NCBI RefSeq assembly: GCF_000333955.1
Contig: NZ_CAPS01000144.1
Span: forward strand, 1-64,000
Reading direction: 5' to 3'
Origin: Rhodococcus sp. AW25M09
Lineage (GTDB): Bacteria > Actinomycetota > Actinomycetes > Mycobacteriales > Mycobacteriaceae
Length of the DNA: 64,000 bases
Shown: positions 34,458-46,215 of the stretch, piece after piece
Layout of the letters: each line of letters starts with the position of its first letter
Position numbering within the stretch: position 1 is the stretch's first letter
Notes under the pieces: model-generated
Databases searched by the model: none
What the model was told of the DNA's origin: nothing
Seen by the model: the letters and a program-made list of their open reading frames with translations, nothing else
Made by a program: the position numbers and the translations under genes

Positions 34458-34738
34458 TCGGAGCGACGCCGTCAATACCGTCATGGCCAGCAACAGCTAG
34501 AGACCTTCGGATCCCACCTGCCCGTCACTGTGGCTGGAGAGTGACTGCATCCCCAGTGAATGTGGTGGCGGTGTGGTTGCTGCATATGGCGGCGATGATG
34601 TGTCGGTGCGCAGCCCTGCGCCCCGGCGCTCAGACTAAAGATGTGCTCAGCATGCTCTTCGCCCCAATTGCCAGTGTTCGTAGCGCGTTGTTCGGACTCA
34701 GACCTAATTCGGCCAGCGAGTACTACCGCGGTCGATGG
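34458..34738. repeat. gene-free segment with dispersed repeat copy C
   Basis: Positions 34501-34545 match copies A and B (core CCGTCACTGTGGCTGGAG). No convincing gene lies in the remaining ~190 bp; a plus-strand 67-codon frame there has weak support. It is probably an IS scar. Confidence 0.45.
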
Positions 34739-35286
34739 CTATAACCGTCCTTGCCCAACGTCATCGTTGGTGAGTGCGGTCATGTGTTCCGTCGGTCGCG
34801 CCGGGGCCGAAGCGCGGACCGTAGTGTCCTGATTTTCGACGGCCGTAGCCACACCGTCGAGCGCGGTACGGATGAGTTCACCGTAGGAATCGTCAGGTAG
34901 AGCCGATAGGCGTTCGCGGGCTGCGGTGAGGTGTTCACGGGCGGTGTCGAACGAGCCGAGGCGACGATAGTTGTCGGCGAGGTTGAGATGGAGTGAGGGA
35001 TAGAAGCCCTCGATGTGCAGGTTGGTGTGATGTTGTTGGACGCGTTGTTCGCTGACGGCGTCGGCGGCGTCGAGTGCGCGCACGTCCCACGCGAGGGCTT
35101 GTGCAGGATCGGTATGGAGATCGGCCATGTAGTGCGCAAGAGTGCAGCGGTGGAACGGATCTCCGCTGACTCCGATGAGCTTCCACAGGTCTTGGAGTTG
35201 GGTGCGTGCTGTGTCTGCGTTTCCGCTGCGTCCGTCGGTGACGGCCTGAGCAATGAGGTCCATCGTCGGGTCCGTGTTTGCGTCTG

Positions 35287-35290
<4 letters not shown>
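34739..35290 (-). CDS. TPR-like helical protein
   Basis: The protein has 183 residues, with GGAG before the ATG, which overlaps the stop of the clamp-fusion gene (ATGA). It has paired helices with TPR-like spacing (CTLAHYMADLHTDPAQALAW, then LHLNLADNYRRLGSFDTARE). A protein-interaction role is likely. It is the last gene of a three-gene minus-strand operon with the VirD4/clamp fusion and a 220-aa protein. Confidence 0.65.
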
Positions 35291-37118
<1,828 letters not shown>

Positions 37119-37125
<7 letters not shown>

Positions 37126-37781
37126 GCGTCCACACCAGCCCCGGTGGCAGCGTCGACGCCGCGGTCGATCTCGATGACGTTCGCGACTCGGTCGGTGATG
37201 TCGACGACCGACTCCGACGGGCGGTTCTGGCGTGGTGTCTCGAGCATCAGATCGGCCAGACGGATCGGTTCGACGTCCGCAGCGGTGGAGGACACATCGA
37301 GGGTGCGTTCGGCTATGTCGTCGAAGTCGAGGCCATCGAGCTCGGCGGGCAACTCAAGGACGTCCAGCGACAGACCCGGGCGCAGTACCGCGTCATCGAT
37401 GCCGTTGTCGATCAACCGTTCCCGCCATGCATCCTCGTGCACAGCCGTGCGGTCGAACGTGGCGTTCGCCCACTCCTGCTGCACCGGGTCGGTGAAGGTC
37501 TGCGCTGCGATCAGCTCGTGTGCGACACCGGTCGCGGCGAGAAATGCCGCAGCCCGCGCCAGCGAGAGGTCGGAATCGATCAGACCGAATGCGCGACTGT
37601 CACTGCGCGGCTCGTAGGAGTGCGAGCGTGCGCGAATTTCTTCGCGCCGGGTGTGCGCCCGGTCGGGCAGACTGCGGCGGCGTGCGGCAGCCAGCGCAGC
37701 GCGGCGACCGCGTTCATAGGCGGCTGCAGCGATCTGTGAACGACGCTGCAGCTCGGCCGTCGAGACAGAGCGAGTTGTCAT
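37119..37781 (-). CDS. hypothetical protein upstream of the VirD4/clamp fusion
   Basis: The protein has 220 residues; its stop overlaps the next start by 7 bp. It has an Arg/Ala-rich helical N-terminus (ELQRRSQIAAAAYERGRRAA), then an acidic C-terminal half with several DVLELPAEL-type segments. No domain recognised. Coupling suggests a conjugation-associated role. Confidence 0.55.
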
Positions 37782-38134
37782 CGACGTTCACCACCGTCGA
37801 TGGTGAACGAGATGTGGTCAGTGCTGGGGGAGAGCGAGTGAGGAATCGACATGGAGGGCCTTCACTGGGAGCGTCGGCCAGCCCACAACGACTATGCACG
37901 CACACGAAAAGCGGTGTGGTGAAGCGCTGTTGCTGGATGGACGCTCGACCGTGACCCTCATCGACGGTCGAACCTGAACAAGCATAACTCATCGCCGGAT
38001 GCTCTCGCATCCTCTCGGCCAGACGCTTAGTCACGTCCTGTGATCACCCCGTGTACCCGCTCAACCTGGGTCTCTGCAGCGAAAAGGCATCGAAGTCGTG
38101 CGTGACTCGGCGACGGACCGGCAGCATGACAGTT
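37782..38134. other. intergenic region, no gene seen
   Basis: 353 bp between divergent genes. Frames on both strands are short and have poor composition. It should contain the promoters of the 220-aa gene and of the gene at 38135. I see no obvious oriT-like or iteron structure. Confidence 0.4.
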
Positions 38135-38686
38135 ATGGGTGATGTCATCGAGTTCGTCCCGCGGTTCTTTCTCACCGATCGGCAGCGGAGGCTGATGCGG
38201 ATTCACGCGGGGGTATGCGCCGACGGCGCGTACGACGACATCGAAGAACGCGGAGACGATCCTGTCGACCCGACCGACTGGTGGGATCTGTTCGACCGAC
38301 TGCCGGAGTGCACCTACAACGAATCAACCCTGTGGCGACGCCAGATGGCCCGATCGTTCGACGACCTGGCCGAAGACCTCGACGCCGGCCGCCTTCCCCG
38401 TCCCCGCACGATGGCCGAGCAACTGGCGCTCATGATCGTTATCTTGCAGGCCTCGGCCGCTCTGTCCGACGCCGAATACGGCGAAGACGTCGCCGCCCTC
38501 GACGCTCATCCTCACGACGGCGACTGGGATGCCGTCTCGGACGGCCTGATGGACGATCGTGACGCCGAAGCGTTCTATCACCCCGCCACTGCCGTGCAGT
38601 GGCTACAGATTTTCCCTTGCGATACGTGGTTCGCACCCCGCCTTGGCGAACAACCCCGCGATTCTCGCCGGGGGTTCAGGCGATGA
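38135..38686 (+). CDS. hypothetical acidic protein, 183 aa
   Basis: The likely start is the ATG at 38135 (MGDVIEFVPRFFLTDRQRRL); the longer frame from 38051 is less coding-like. The protein is acidic, with Trp and Asp clusters (DWWDLFDRLPECTYNESTLW) and a central hydrophobic helix (MAEQLALMIVILQASAALSD). It is not recognised. It stands alone, convergent with the restriction-modification gene. Confidence 0.55.
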   Translation: MGDVIEFVPRFFLTDRQRRLMRIHAGVCADGAYDDIEERGDDPVDPTDWWDLFDRLPECTYNESTLWRRQMARSFDDLAEDLDAGRLPRPRTMAEQLALMIVILQASAALSDAEYGEDVAALDAHPHDGDWDAVSDGLMDDRDAEAFYHPATAVQWLQIFPCDTWFAPRLGEQPRDSRRGFRR

Positions 38687-38730
38687 GTTCCCACGAGCGG
38701 CTCGTAGCACGGTCGTTGGTCCTCGCGGAC

Positions 38731-41700
38731 TTACGACTCATCGAGTAGACCACCACGAGCAGCCTTGCGGGGCTGGCGATCCTTGTCTCCTGTTTGCGCA
38801 GGCCATCGCACCCCCATCGTTGCCAACTCGTCGGCCGTAAGTACCTCGCCGTCGAGAATGTCCTCGAGCAGAGACTGCTGGGCCGGTTCGAGGTCGATCA
38901 GTTGTGTCAAGACACTCAATAGGTCGGAGAACTCGATCGACCATTCGGCGGGCCACGTTGTGACATTGACGCTATCGAGGGGCGATCTTCTTTTTCCCTT
39001 GGGCCTTGCGAGCCGGTAACCGGTCCACGAATCGATGATGTTCGCGCCGCCGACGGTGTAGTCGCGGACCTCCTGGGTCACTCCAGTCCATCGGCCTTCG
39101 CCTAGTCGTAGGATTTCTGACTCGGGGTCGTAATCAACGGACGACGGCATCGAGTTGCCGACAGATGTCGCGTAGACCGGGTGTGCGGCTCCTGGCTGGA
39201 CTCCCTCCTGAACCGAGATCTTTCCTGAGGGGTGTTCGCCCTGATCCCCGTACGTGTGAAGCCAGACGATGTGCCTTCCGAGTTGAACGGCTCGGGTCCA
39301 TAGTTCTGGGTTCGTTGTAATGGGGACTCGCACGCCCGGGGTCTTGAGATCGGCGGAAAAACGCTCGACGAACCCGGGGTGCGAGCAGACTGCAGCGAGG
39401 TAGTACACAACATCGGCGGGGGCGACGCCCAGATCGAATTGGGCTCGCAATGCCTCGACCAAACCTGCGGCCAGGTTAGGCGTTCCGTCAGGATGCAGCA
39501 TAGGAAGCGCCCGGCCTCCACCACTGCCGCGGAAATGGTGGACGTCAGGAATGAGCGACGTGAAAACAAGCCCTGGCCCTGACTTCGGAAACTCTGAATG
39601 GAGCTCGATCGTAAAAACCTGGCCCGGTATGCGTGCGTGCCATAAGTCCGGTGAGGGCTGAATGATCAGCCGTTTATCCGCGATCAGCCATTGTCGATCG
39701 AAGGACCGATAGCCGACACGCACGATTTTGGGGTCCGTGATGATGACTGTGGAGTTGAAAGGTGTCAGGGTGTCGGTCTCGACATCGTCACCGAACAGTG
39801 GTGTTTTCGTTTTGGTCAGTGACGCGTCGCGGCCCTCGCCGAATTTGGTCGACTTCACGGACGGATCGGATTCGTTGACTAGATCTCGAAGGCGTTCTTC
39901 AAGAATGTCTTTACTGGGTCCGTACACCCAGCCCCGTCCTGCGAGGACGCCGTTGGCCCGCCATGGCATCAGATCATCGACAGCAGGGTATTGGTCCCAG
40001 GTGTCGGAGCCTGCCGGGACGAACGAGTCGGTCCAGCCAGTGCGAGCTTGTTGCCAACCCGGATCGGAAAGCTGGAGGTGCGCGAGGCGCTCGAACTTTT
40101 CGCCTCGAGTTCCGTTGACGTCGATGTATCGGATATCAGCGGGTACGTCTGCGTCGGTGTCCGGGCGACGCAGGAACATCGCAATGGCCACAGGGGTTTC
40201 GATGTTGAACACGGCGTTCTTACTCGGGGGCTGCTTGCCCTCCGGCGTGACGTTGATGATCCACCCATGTGAACAAGTCGACCGCAAGTACTGTCGCATT
40301 CCGCGAAACCCAGGACCTGAAAGGTACCCGGTAGCAGTGATGAAGCAGACTACGCCGCTGCCGCCGTCGCGAACATCAGGATGATTCGTCGATTCGAAGA
40401 CCTTCCATGTGGCCCATCGCCAGAAGTAGGCATAGAGGTTGCTCAGGTGCCGCTCGTGCCGCCCGTTTCCCTCCAGTTTGAACGCATTCAGCGGGGGCAG
40501 GTTCGTCGCTGGATCGCTGCCGGCCTCGATCCATCCGCCCATGCCGCCGGCATGGTCTTTGTAGGGCGGATTGCCGATGCAGACCTGGATATTGCGCTCG
40601 CGTTTGACTGCGTTCGCTTGCTGTCGTTGCTTGGCAATCAGCTGGAGTGTGTAAGAAAGTTGCGTCTTGCTCGCACTGTAGGGGTCTTCGAGGGTGTCAG
40701 CGACGTAGAGATTCAGTCCCGAGGCAGGCATCTGCGCCCCTGAATCGCGCAGCGCGGCGGACACTCGCAACTCGGCAACGGAAAACGGCCCGGACTGCAG
40801 TTCGATTCCGTACAAGCGTGCAACGGTGCTGGCAACCGCTTCCGGCGCAGCCCCCGGGCCGTACTGCTGGGCAGCAGCGGCACCGACGTGCCTGAGCACA
40901 GACAGTGGATATGTTCCTGTACCCATCGCGGGGTCGATGATGCTGACGTGGGGATTGCGCAACCCCTCGGGCTTACCGAGGTGACTTTTCAGAGCGTCGT
41001 CTGTGAGTCGGACCATCGCATCCACCACTTCGACCGGGGTGTAATACGAACCGGATTTTTTGCGCTTCTCGGGGTCGTACGTTCCGAGAAAGTGCTCGTA
41101 GAGGTGTAGATAGACGTCGTCGCCGCCAGCAGCGATCGCGGGCCACCGTGCGGCGGAGAGAGTCCGCGCAATTATTTCGATGGCGGTCCATGTGGGGGTC
41201 TTGGTGACGTGGGCGGTCAACAGGTCCAAAGCCTTACCCATCAGGCTGTAGTTGCCTTCGAGCTTGCGGGCGACATCGTGCAACGTTCCAGCACTGATGT
41301 CGATCCCGTCACTGACAGCGAGCACCAGAGCGAAGACCACCGTCTGTGAGAAGCCGTCTGCGAACTCCTCGTCTCGGGAGTGCGGGAACAACAGTGTGCG
41401 CCAGTCTCGAGCGATGCCGAGGAACGGTTGTAGGTCAGGATCTGCGCCAGCTTTGATTGCACGTCGCTCTGCCTTGAGGGCCAACCGAACTTCCTCGCGA
41501 AGCATCCGAGCCAGCGGTGCCAATGTGTCGACCAGTTTAGAGACCGATGAGATCGGGGCAGGCTCCCACCGCAAGAAGCCGTTGAGCAGCATCTCCATGC
41601 GACTCGGCGCTGTGAGCTTGCCTCGTGTTCGCGTCAGACTGGGTGTGTGAAGGCTGACCGGCTCGTCCACCAGTTCGCCGTATCGCCACAGACGCCACTC

Positions 41701-42045
41701 CACGCCGTTGGTGTGAAGTAGGTTGGGAAGTTCTTTCAGGCGCTGCCACTGCCGGTAGTTGTGGGTCGTCTTTCCGTAACTCTCTGGGTCGAGACTTACC
41801 CCTGGCGCTTTGAGCTCGATGTGCCCCACCAAGACGTCGTTGACACGAACACCGAAATCGGGGCGAACCGATCCGTCCTGCTCTCGAACCTCATCGTGCG
41901 CAACGGTTTTCATGCCAGATTCGGCTCCCAGGTCTTCGATCAACCTGGCGACAGGGCCGGAAAGCAGCGCTTCACGCTCTCCCGGCCCGTCGAGCTTGTC
42001 TTTGGCAGTGGTGCCGAACTGGGCGATAAGGTCCGCAAACGTCAT
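38731..42045 (-). CDS. single-chain restriction-modification enzyme (type ISP/IIG-like)
   Basis: The protein has 1104 residues from the ATG at 42045 (GGAGG 7 bp upstream). The N-terminal nuclease motif is RPDFGV...GHIELKAPG (D63, E77, K79), a PD-(D/E)xK pattern. The N6-adenine methyltransferase motif I is DPAMGTGTY (371-379) and motif IV NPPY (492-495). The C-terminal ~500 residues, with TSLIPDVHHFRG and ALPMLHPDGTPN, resemble the specificity domain of LlaBIII-type (ISP) enzymes. The helicase domain of LlaBIII is absent, so this is closer to a type IIG/IIL enzyme acting without a partner. All catalytic residues look intact. It is divergent from an abortive-infection-like gene. Confidence 0.85.
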   Translation of the reverse strand: MTFADLIAQFGTTAKDKLDGPGEREALLSGPVARLIEDLGAESGMKTVAHDEVREQDGSVRPDFGVRVNDVLVGHIELKAPGVSLDPESYGKTTHNYRQWQRLKELPNLLHTNGVEWRLWRYGELVDEPVSLHTPSLTRTRGKLTAPSRMEMLLNGFLRWEPAPISSVSKLVDTLAPLARMLREEVRLALKAERRAIKAGADPDLQPFLGIARDWRTLLFPHSRDEEFADGFSQTVVFALVLAVSDGIDISAGTLHDVARKLEGNYSLMGKALDLLTAHVTKTPTWTAIEIIARTLSAARWPAIAAGGDDVYLHLYEHFLGTYDPEKRKKSGSYYTPVEVVDAMVRLTDDALKSHLGKPEGLRNPHVSIIDPAMGTGTYPLSVLRHVGAAAAQQYGPGAAPEAVASTVARLYGIELQSGPFSVAELRVSAALRDSGAQMPASGLNLYVADTLEDPYSASKTQLSYTLQLIAKQRQQANAVKRERNIQVCIGNPPYKDHAGGMGGWIEAGSDPATNLPPLNAFKLEGNGRHERHLSNLYAYFWRWATWKVFESTNHPDVRDGGSGVVCFITATGYLSGPGFRGMRQYLRSTCSHGWIINVTPEGKQPPSKNAVFNIETPVAIAMFLRRPDTDADVPADIRYIDVNGTRGEKFERLAHLQLSDPGWQQARTGWTDSFVPAGSDTWDQYPAVDDLMPWRANGVLAGRGWVYGPSKDILEERLRDLVNESDPSVKSTKFGEGRDASLTKTKTPLFGDDVETDTLTPFNSTVIITDPKIVRVGYRSFDRQWLIADKRLIIQPSPDLWHARIPGQVFTIELHSEFPKSGPGLVFTSLIPDVHHFRGSGGGRALPMLHPDGTPNLAAGLVEALRAQFDLGVAPADVVYYLAAVCSHPGFVERFSADLKTPGVRVPITTNPELWTRAVQLGRHIVWLHTYGDQGEHPSGKISVQEGVQPGAAHPVYATSVGNSMPSSVDYDPESEILRLGEGRWTGVTQEVRDYTVGGANIIDSWTGYRLARPKGKRRSPLDSVNVTTWPAEWSIEFSDLLSVLTQLIDLEPAQQSLLEDILDGEVLTADELATMGVRWPAQTGDKDRQPRKAARGGLLDES

Positions 42046-42183
42046 CTGACTACCTCCATTTGTTGGCAAACCGTAACCGTTGAACGCGCGGGCCCGGCGT
42101 CCGGGAGGCATGATCGGCTGGGCCGAGAAGCCACCTTTGTACCAAGCCGCAGGCCTGCACACGACCTAAGCGAAACTTGTCCG
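42046..42183. promoter_or_regulatory. divergent control region of the defence pair
   Basis: 138 bp separate the start codons of the R-M gene and the abortive-infection-like gene. No clear C-protein box was found. A short AACCGTAACCGTT direct repeat (42068-42080) is AT-richer than its surroundings. Confidence 0.35.
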
Positions 42184-43119
42184 ATGAACCCCGCGGACCC
42201 TGCGCGCCGACCCCACACGGCTCGCGAGATCACAGACATCACTCGCCAGGCAGTGATAGACACACTGACACTCGATCGCGACTATTTCTGGGTAGGCAAA
42301 CTCGACGAAGTCACTTTCCTGAGCGCCCTATACGACCTGCACGACCTTCCCAGCACCGACCGTCGGTACACGGACGCCGCCGGCGACATACACCAGCACT
42401 GCATCAACAACACTGACTGGGGAGAGGGCTGGGTCTTCGGGGACACCAGGTTCAGCATCCGCACCGGTCCAGATGATGCTTTCCTTCGGTTTCTCACCCG
42501 CACCGTGCACCCTCTCGTACGAGACCCCGATATCGCAGAATCCATGGTCATTCGCCTCAACGAACTGCTCGCCCCCGACAACTACGAGCTGGTCGCAGAC
42601 GGAACCATCAGTGGGCGAACACTTTACAACTGGCGACGAATCAGTAGCTTCCATGGCGACCGCCCCGCCGGCCTGGTCCTCGACCGAGCAACACTCGACG
42701 ACCGTACAACTCTCGATCGACATCTGAGACGTATCGAAGCAAGCATCGCAACGGATCCCGAAGCTGCAATCGGCGCGTGCAAAGAGCTGATCGAGTCTGT
42801 GTTCATCCAAATCCTCGATGACCTTGGAGGGACCTACAAGCGCAGCGACGACCTCCCAACCCTCTACAAAGCGACCAGCAAAGCGTTGGACATCGCCGGC
42901 AAATCAGTCGAAGGTGACGCCGCCGCGAGCTCGGCCGTCAACGGGCTCTTACGAGGACTCGCCAGCTCGGTACAAAGCCTCGGCGAGCTGCGGAACAAAA
43001 TCGGAACCGGTCACGGCCGAGGATCTCCGAGCACCGCCGATCGACGACACGCCCGGCTCGCCCTGAACTCAGCTGTGGCCATCAGCGAATTCCTGTTCGA
43101 TGTATGGGACACACGGTAG
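42184..43119 (+). CDS. abortive-infection-like protein with Abi C-terminal domain
   Basis: The protein has 311 residues from the ATG at 42184. The C-terminal ~130 residues show the Abi_C pattern: AIGACKELIESVFIQILDDL, LRGLASSVQSLGELRNKIGT then GHGRG, and a final helix SAVAISEFLFDVWD. The N-terminal part has TARE and TRQAV helices and a YDLHDL region; I compare it to AbiJ-type N-domains with less certainty. Such proteins act in phage defence by killing or arresting the infected cell. It is divergent from the R-M enzyme, a typical defence-island arrangement. Confidence 0.75.
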   Translation: MNPADPARRPHTAREITDITRQAVIDTLTLDRDYFWVGKLDEVTFLSALYDLHDLPSTDRRYTDAAGDIHQHCINNTDWGEGWVFGDTRFSIRTGPDDAFLRFLTRTVHPLVRDPDIAESMVIRLNELLAPDNYELVADGTISGRTLYNWRRISSFHGDRPAGLVLDRATLDDRTTLDRHLRRIEASIATDPEAAIGACKELIESVFIQILDDLGGTYKRSDDLPTLYKATSKALDIAGKSVEGDAAASSAVNGLLRGLASSVQSLGELRNKIGTGHGRGSPSTADRRHARLALNSAVAISEFLFDVWDTR

Positions 43120-43361
43120 ATCGAAACGCGCTACTCGAATCGGCCTACGACGACATCCGAGGAGCGTGGCGACGTCCGGTCGATCCGGACCCGTGGTGGT
43201 ATCCGTTCGCGATCCCCGTCGGGGATTCCGGCGATGAGGCGGCGAAGCGCTTCTCCGTCGGTCGGTCCGTCGCCACGAGTGTCAGGTGCGGACTGTTCGT
43301 CAGTGCCCGGCTCTACAGTGGCGAGTGTGAGCGACAACGAGTCCGCGGCCACGGTGCCTGA
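43104..43361 (+). CDS. small hypothetical protein overlapping abi end
   Basis: The protein has 85 residues from the ATG at 43104, overlapping the abi stop by 16 bp. It has Trp and Pro clusters (WRRPVDPDPWWYPFAIPVGD). Composition is coding-like. A competing frame on the minus strand (43131-43400) makes the call uncertain. Confidence 0.45.
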   Translation: MGHTVDRNALLESAYDDIRGAWRRPVDPDPWWYPFAIPVGDSGDEAAKRFSVGRSVATSVRCGLFVSARLYSGECERQRVRGHGA

Positions 43362-43689
43362 GCGTGTGCTCGATGAGTGTGCGCACGTGTTGATCGACAA
43401 GATCGATCAACTACTCGATCGGGTGACCGACCGCGCTGTGGCAGCACCGACGCCGGGGTCGGCGGCGTGGGAGTTGGAGTGGAGCATCCGAGACACTCCG
43501 ATCGGACGTACGCGCGTGGCCGAACGCTCCCGTGTGCGAGAGGAATTGGCGCGCCGCGCACTTGCCGGCCTCAGCATCGCCGAAGGTTCCACACTGGCGG
43601 TGCCGGCTCGGCACGCTCCCCCGGTCCGGCCCCGCCGGACGAAGCCCGGACGTGTCCACGTCGACGAGGCACAGCTGACATTCTTCTGA
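43327..43689 (+). CDS. hypothetical protein, about 120 aa
   Basis: It starts at GTG 43327 or GTG 43354, overlapping the previous gene. A helical N-terminal half (VLDECAHVLIDKIDQLLDRV) is followed by an Arg-rich central region and a basic Pro-rich tail ending RVHVDEAQLTFF. No domain recognised. The likely RNA- or protein-binding tail is inferred from charge only. Confidence 0.5.
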   Translation: MSDNESAATVPERVLDECAHVLIDKIDQLLDRVTDRAVAAPTPGSAAWELEWSIRDTPIGRTRVAERSRVREELARRALAGLSIAEGSTLAVPARHAPPVRPRRTKPGRVHVDEAQLTFF

Positions 43690-43759
43690 ACCCGCCGCTC
43701 GAACTCGTTTCCCGATGGGTGCAGGCGTACGGCCCCGGCTGCTGTCCTGCGGCACCCGT

Positions 43760-46147
43760 TTACCGACGCACGGTGCGTTTCTTGGTGCCTGCGGTGGATT
43801 TGCGGTCCTCGAATTTCAGTTTGAATCCAAATGTCTTGCTGCCCTGAAAGGTGCTCGCGGCCAGTGCGCCTCGGGCCCGGTAGGTTTTACCTGTCTTGCT
43901 CGTGGCGTCGAATTCGATGGTCTCCCCGGCCAGCAGCGCTGCGACTTCCTGCTCGGTAAAGTCCTTGCCGGGCCAGTGGTCGTTGGCACCCCATCCGCGG
44001 CCTTTGAACGTGACCTGTTTGCCTTTCCACACTCCGCTGACCAGATCGGTCCGAGGTGCACGCTCCTCGAACTGCGGGTTGAAGCTCACGTGTGGGTACT
44101 GCTTGCCGTCCTTGTCCCTCACTCCTGGTTCGAGTTTTCCCGTGCAGGTGAACGTCTTTCCCGACTTCGCGCTCGTCGCGACGATCTCGATGACCCGGCC
44201 GGCGAGCAGTGCCGCTACTTCGGTGTCGGTGAACCGGTGGCCGCCGAAGACCCGCTTCGCACGGGTCACGACCGTGCCTGCGTGAGTGAAATGCAGCTCC
44301 GGTGGCAGCTCGATCATCTCGACCGTTTCTCGGGTCACCCCGGCCTTGCCCATCCGTGCGGTGAGCTCGCCGGACAACGTCCTCGCATTCGCCGTCATCG
44401 TCGCGAGGTCGCGGCGCACCAGATCCGCCACGAGGGACAGATAGTCGGCTGCCTCGCCGGTTCCGGCCTCGATCTGCGCCATCTGCTCGAAGACCTGCTC
44501 GGTGATCGTCAGATCCCCGATGTGCGTGCCCGGCAGGATCCGATGGTTGAGTTCACCGATCGCGCTGAGGGTGATCTTGCCGCGCTTCTCGACCATCAGG
44601 GCCTTGCCGGCCGAGTTGTTCGTGACCTCGGCATAGGTGCTCGTCCGGGTCGCACCTGTACCTACGCTCCGCTTCTCGAGCTGTTTCATCAGCCATCCCA
44701 TCGTCGGATGCGGCGGCCGCGGCGGGAAGCCTTCGTGGACGAAGGGGTCCGCGACGCTGCCGAGCGCGGTGACTCCTTCCGGCTGGTCGCCGGTCTGCTG
44801 GTCCTCCTCGTCGACGACGAACACACCTTTCCATCCGAGTACTGCGGGCACATTCAGCGTGCCGACGAAACTCGGGTATTTCTCGACGTGCCCGCGGTGC
44901 TGGTCGTACTCGTAATCGGGGGCGAGCATCGTCAGGTAGTTCTTGGCGAGGAGCTCGTAGATCTCTTTGCCCAGCTCGCCGTAGGCCTTCTCCACTGCCG
45001 CGAGGCTCGGCGGCACGTTGGGCCCTGGACGGTTGGCACCGTGCGCGCCACCGGCCTTGATATGGCTCGTACGTGGGCCGCGATGGCTCAGCGCCGCCGG
45101 ATCCACGCCCACCACACCGGCGATCGCGTCGACCGATGGAAGCAGCTCGTTGAACTGCTCGATCGAGATGAACTTGTCCTCGGTGCGCGGGTAGGACACC
45201 ACCTGCGCCTCGTACATCTTCTGATAGGTGTCGAGAACGTTCTTGGCTCCGAAGCCCTTCTTCGCGAGCAGAGACGACAGTCCGGCCAGGTCCATCAGTC
45301 TCGGCGGTCCCGTTTTCTTGCGTGTGGTCCCGTCGTGGGCGACCGGTGACGACTGCAGGCCGCCGGGAACATCGTTCTCGTTCTCGAATTGATCGACCTC
45401 GGGGTCGGTGTACGTCACGCCGTTCTCGTCCCTAAACCGGTTCTCGTAGAACGCCTTCTTGACGTATCCGTGGTGCGCGTCGAGCCCGTCACCGACGATC
45501 ACGACCATCGCGGACTTGAGCCGCCCGTTACGCAGTACCGTGCTCGCCCCGGTCGTCTTGGTCGCAACTCTGGTGAACTGCATCGAGAGCATGTCCCACT
45601 TCGACCGGAAGTCGGCCTTGCGGTAGTCGCCCTCGGCAGCGATCGCCGTGACCGACCGACGGGCTGTGAATGCCTTACGCAGTGATGCCGGTGTCTCGTC
45701 CAGGAACTCCATGCGTTCGAGCTTCTTGTTCTCGAGGCCCAGGTACTCCACGATCTCCCAGCCCAGCAGTGAGCCTTCACCGGTCGGATCGAGATCGGCT
45801 GCATTGCAGATGCTCTCGCAGCCCGAGAGGGTCGTCTTCAGTTCGTGGAGCAGGCTTTTGGCGTCCGGATCGATGACCAGCTTGCCGCCGGACACCCGGC
45901 GTCGGATTTCTCGCTCCCAGCGGAAGTCGTCGGCGTTCCACGGGAGATGTTCGAGCTCCCAGCTCTTGTACTTGTCGGTGAGAGGCGCGGGCACCATGGC
46001 GGAAGGGTCTTTCAATTCCAGCAGGTGGCCGCGAGCGTGGACGATGACGTACTCCGTGCCTGCGAACGTGCCACTCATTCCGCCCAAAGCGGTCGCGAAG
46101 TTACGTGCTGCGGAGGGCTTTTCGGTGAGGATTCCGACTTTTCCCAT
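43760..46147 (-). CDS. topB: type IA DNA topoisomerase (topoisomerase III-like)
   Basis: The protein has 795 residues. The TOPRIM domain starts ILTEKPSAARNFATALGG and contains NAADLDPTGEGSLL, where the usual DxDREGE is DLDPTGE: the acidic triad is kept but the Arg-Glu pair is replaced. The catalytic tyrosine lies in VVSYPRTEDKFIS. HGANRPGPNVPP aligns with the conserved HxAI/HGAN region. The C-terminus has two related ~70-aa repeats (TDTEVAALLAGRVIEI and TEQEVAALLAGETIEF). It is plasmid-borne and likely serves replication, conjugation or decatenation. Confidence 0.9.
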   Translation of the reverse strand: MGKVGILTEKPSAARNFATALGGMSGTFAGTEYVIVHARGHLLELKDPSAMVPAPLTDKYKSWELEHLPWNADDFRWEREIRRRVSGGKLVIDPDAKSLLHELKTTLSGCESICNAADLDPTGEGSLLGWEIVEYLGLENKKLERMEFLDETPASLRKAFTARRSVTAIAAEGDYRKADFRSKWDMLSMQFTRVATKTTGASTVLRNGRLKSAMVVIVGDGLDAHHGYVKKAFYENRFRDENGVTYTDPEVDQFENENDVPGGLQSSPVAHDGTTRKKTGPPRLMDLAGLSSLLAKKGFGAKNVLDTYQKMYEAQVVSYPRTEDKFISIEQFNELLPSVDAIAGVVGVDPAALSHRGPRTSHIKAGGAHGANRPGPNVPPSLAAVEKAYGELGKEIYELLAKNYLTMLAPDYEYDQHRGHVEKYPSFVGTLNVPAVLGWKGVFVVDEEDQQTGDQPEGVTALGSVADPFVHEGFPPRPPHPTMGWLMKQLEKRSVGTGATRTSTYAEVTNNSAGKALMVEKRGKITLSAIGELNHRILPGTHIGDLTITEQVFEQMAQIEAGTGEAADYLSLVADLVRRDLATMTANARTLSGELTARMGKAGVTRETVEMIELPPELHFTHAGTVVTRAKRVFGGHRFTDTEVAALLAGRVIEIVATSAKSGKTFTCTGKLEPGVRDKDGKQYPHVSFNPQFEERAPRTDLVSGVWKGKQVTFKGRGWGANDHWPGKDFTEQEVAALLAGETIEFDATSKTGKTYRARGALAASTFQGSKTFGFKLKFEDRKSTAGTKKRTVRR

Positions 46148-46215
46148 GACAATAGATCCTTCTCTGCGGTTCGTGCGGCGTGTGGACAGCGAGGGTGTTG
46201 CCGGTGGCCAGTCGG
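46148..46215. other. short spacer
   Basis: 68 bp between the topoisomerase start and the gene remnant. It should contain the topoisomerase ribosome binding site (AGAAGGATC, 46150-46158 region). Nothing else seen. Confidence 0.4.

Noticed and set aside
34541-34744. 67-codon plus-strand ORF after HxlR
   Set aside because: Starts inside repeat copy C, has no ribosome binding site and no recognisable fold.
43131-43400. 89-codon minus-strand ORF opposite 43104-43361
   Set aside because: Coding-like in places, but the plus-strand frame continues the orientation of the Abi gene and overlaps it tightly; kept the plus-strand gene with low confidence.
43715-45349. 544-codon ORF opposite the topoisomerase
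   Set aside because: Antisense to an intact topoisomerase; no domain in its translation.
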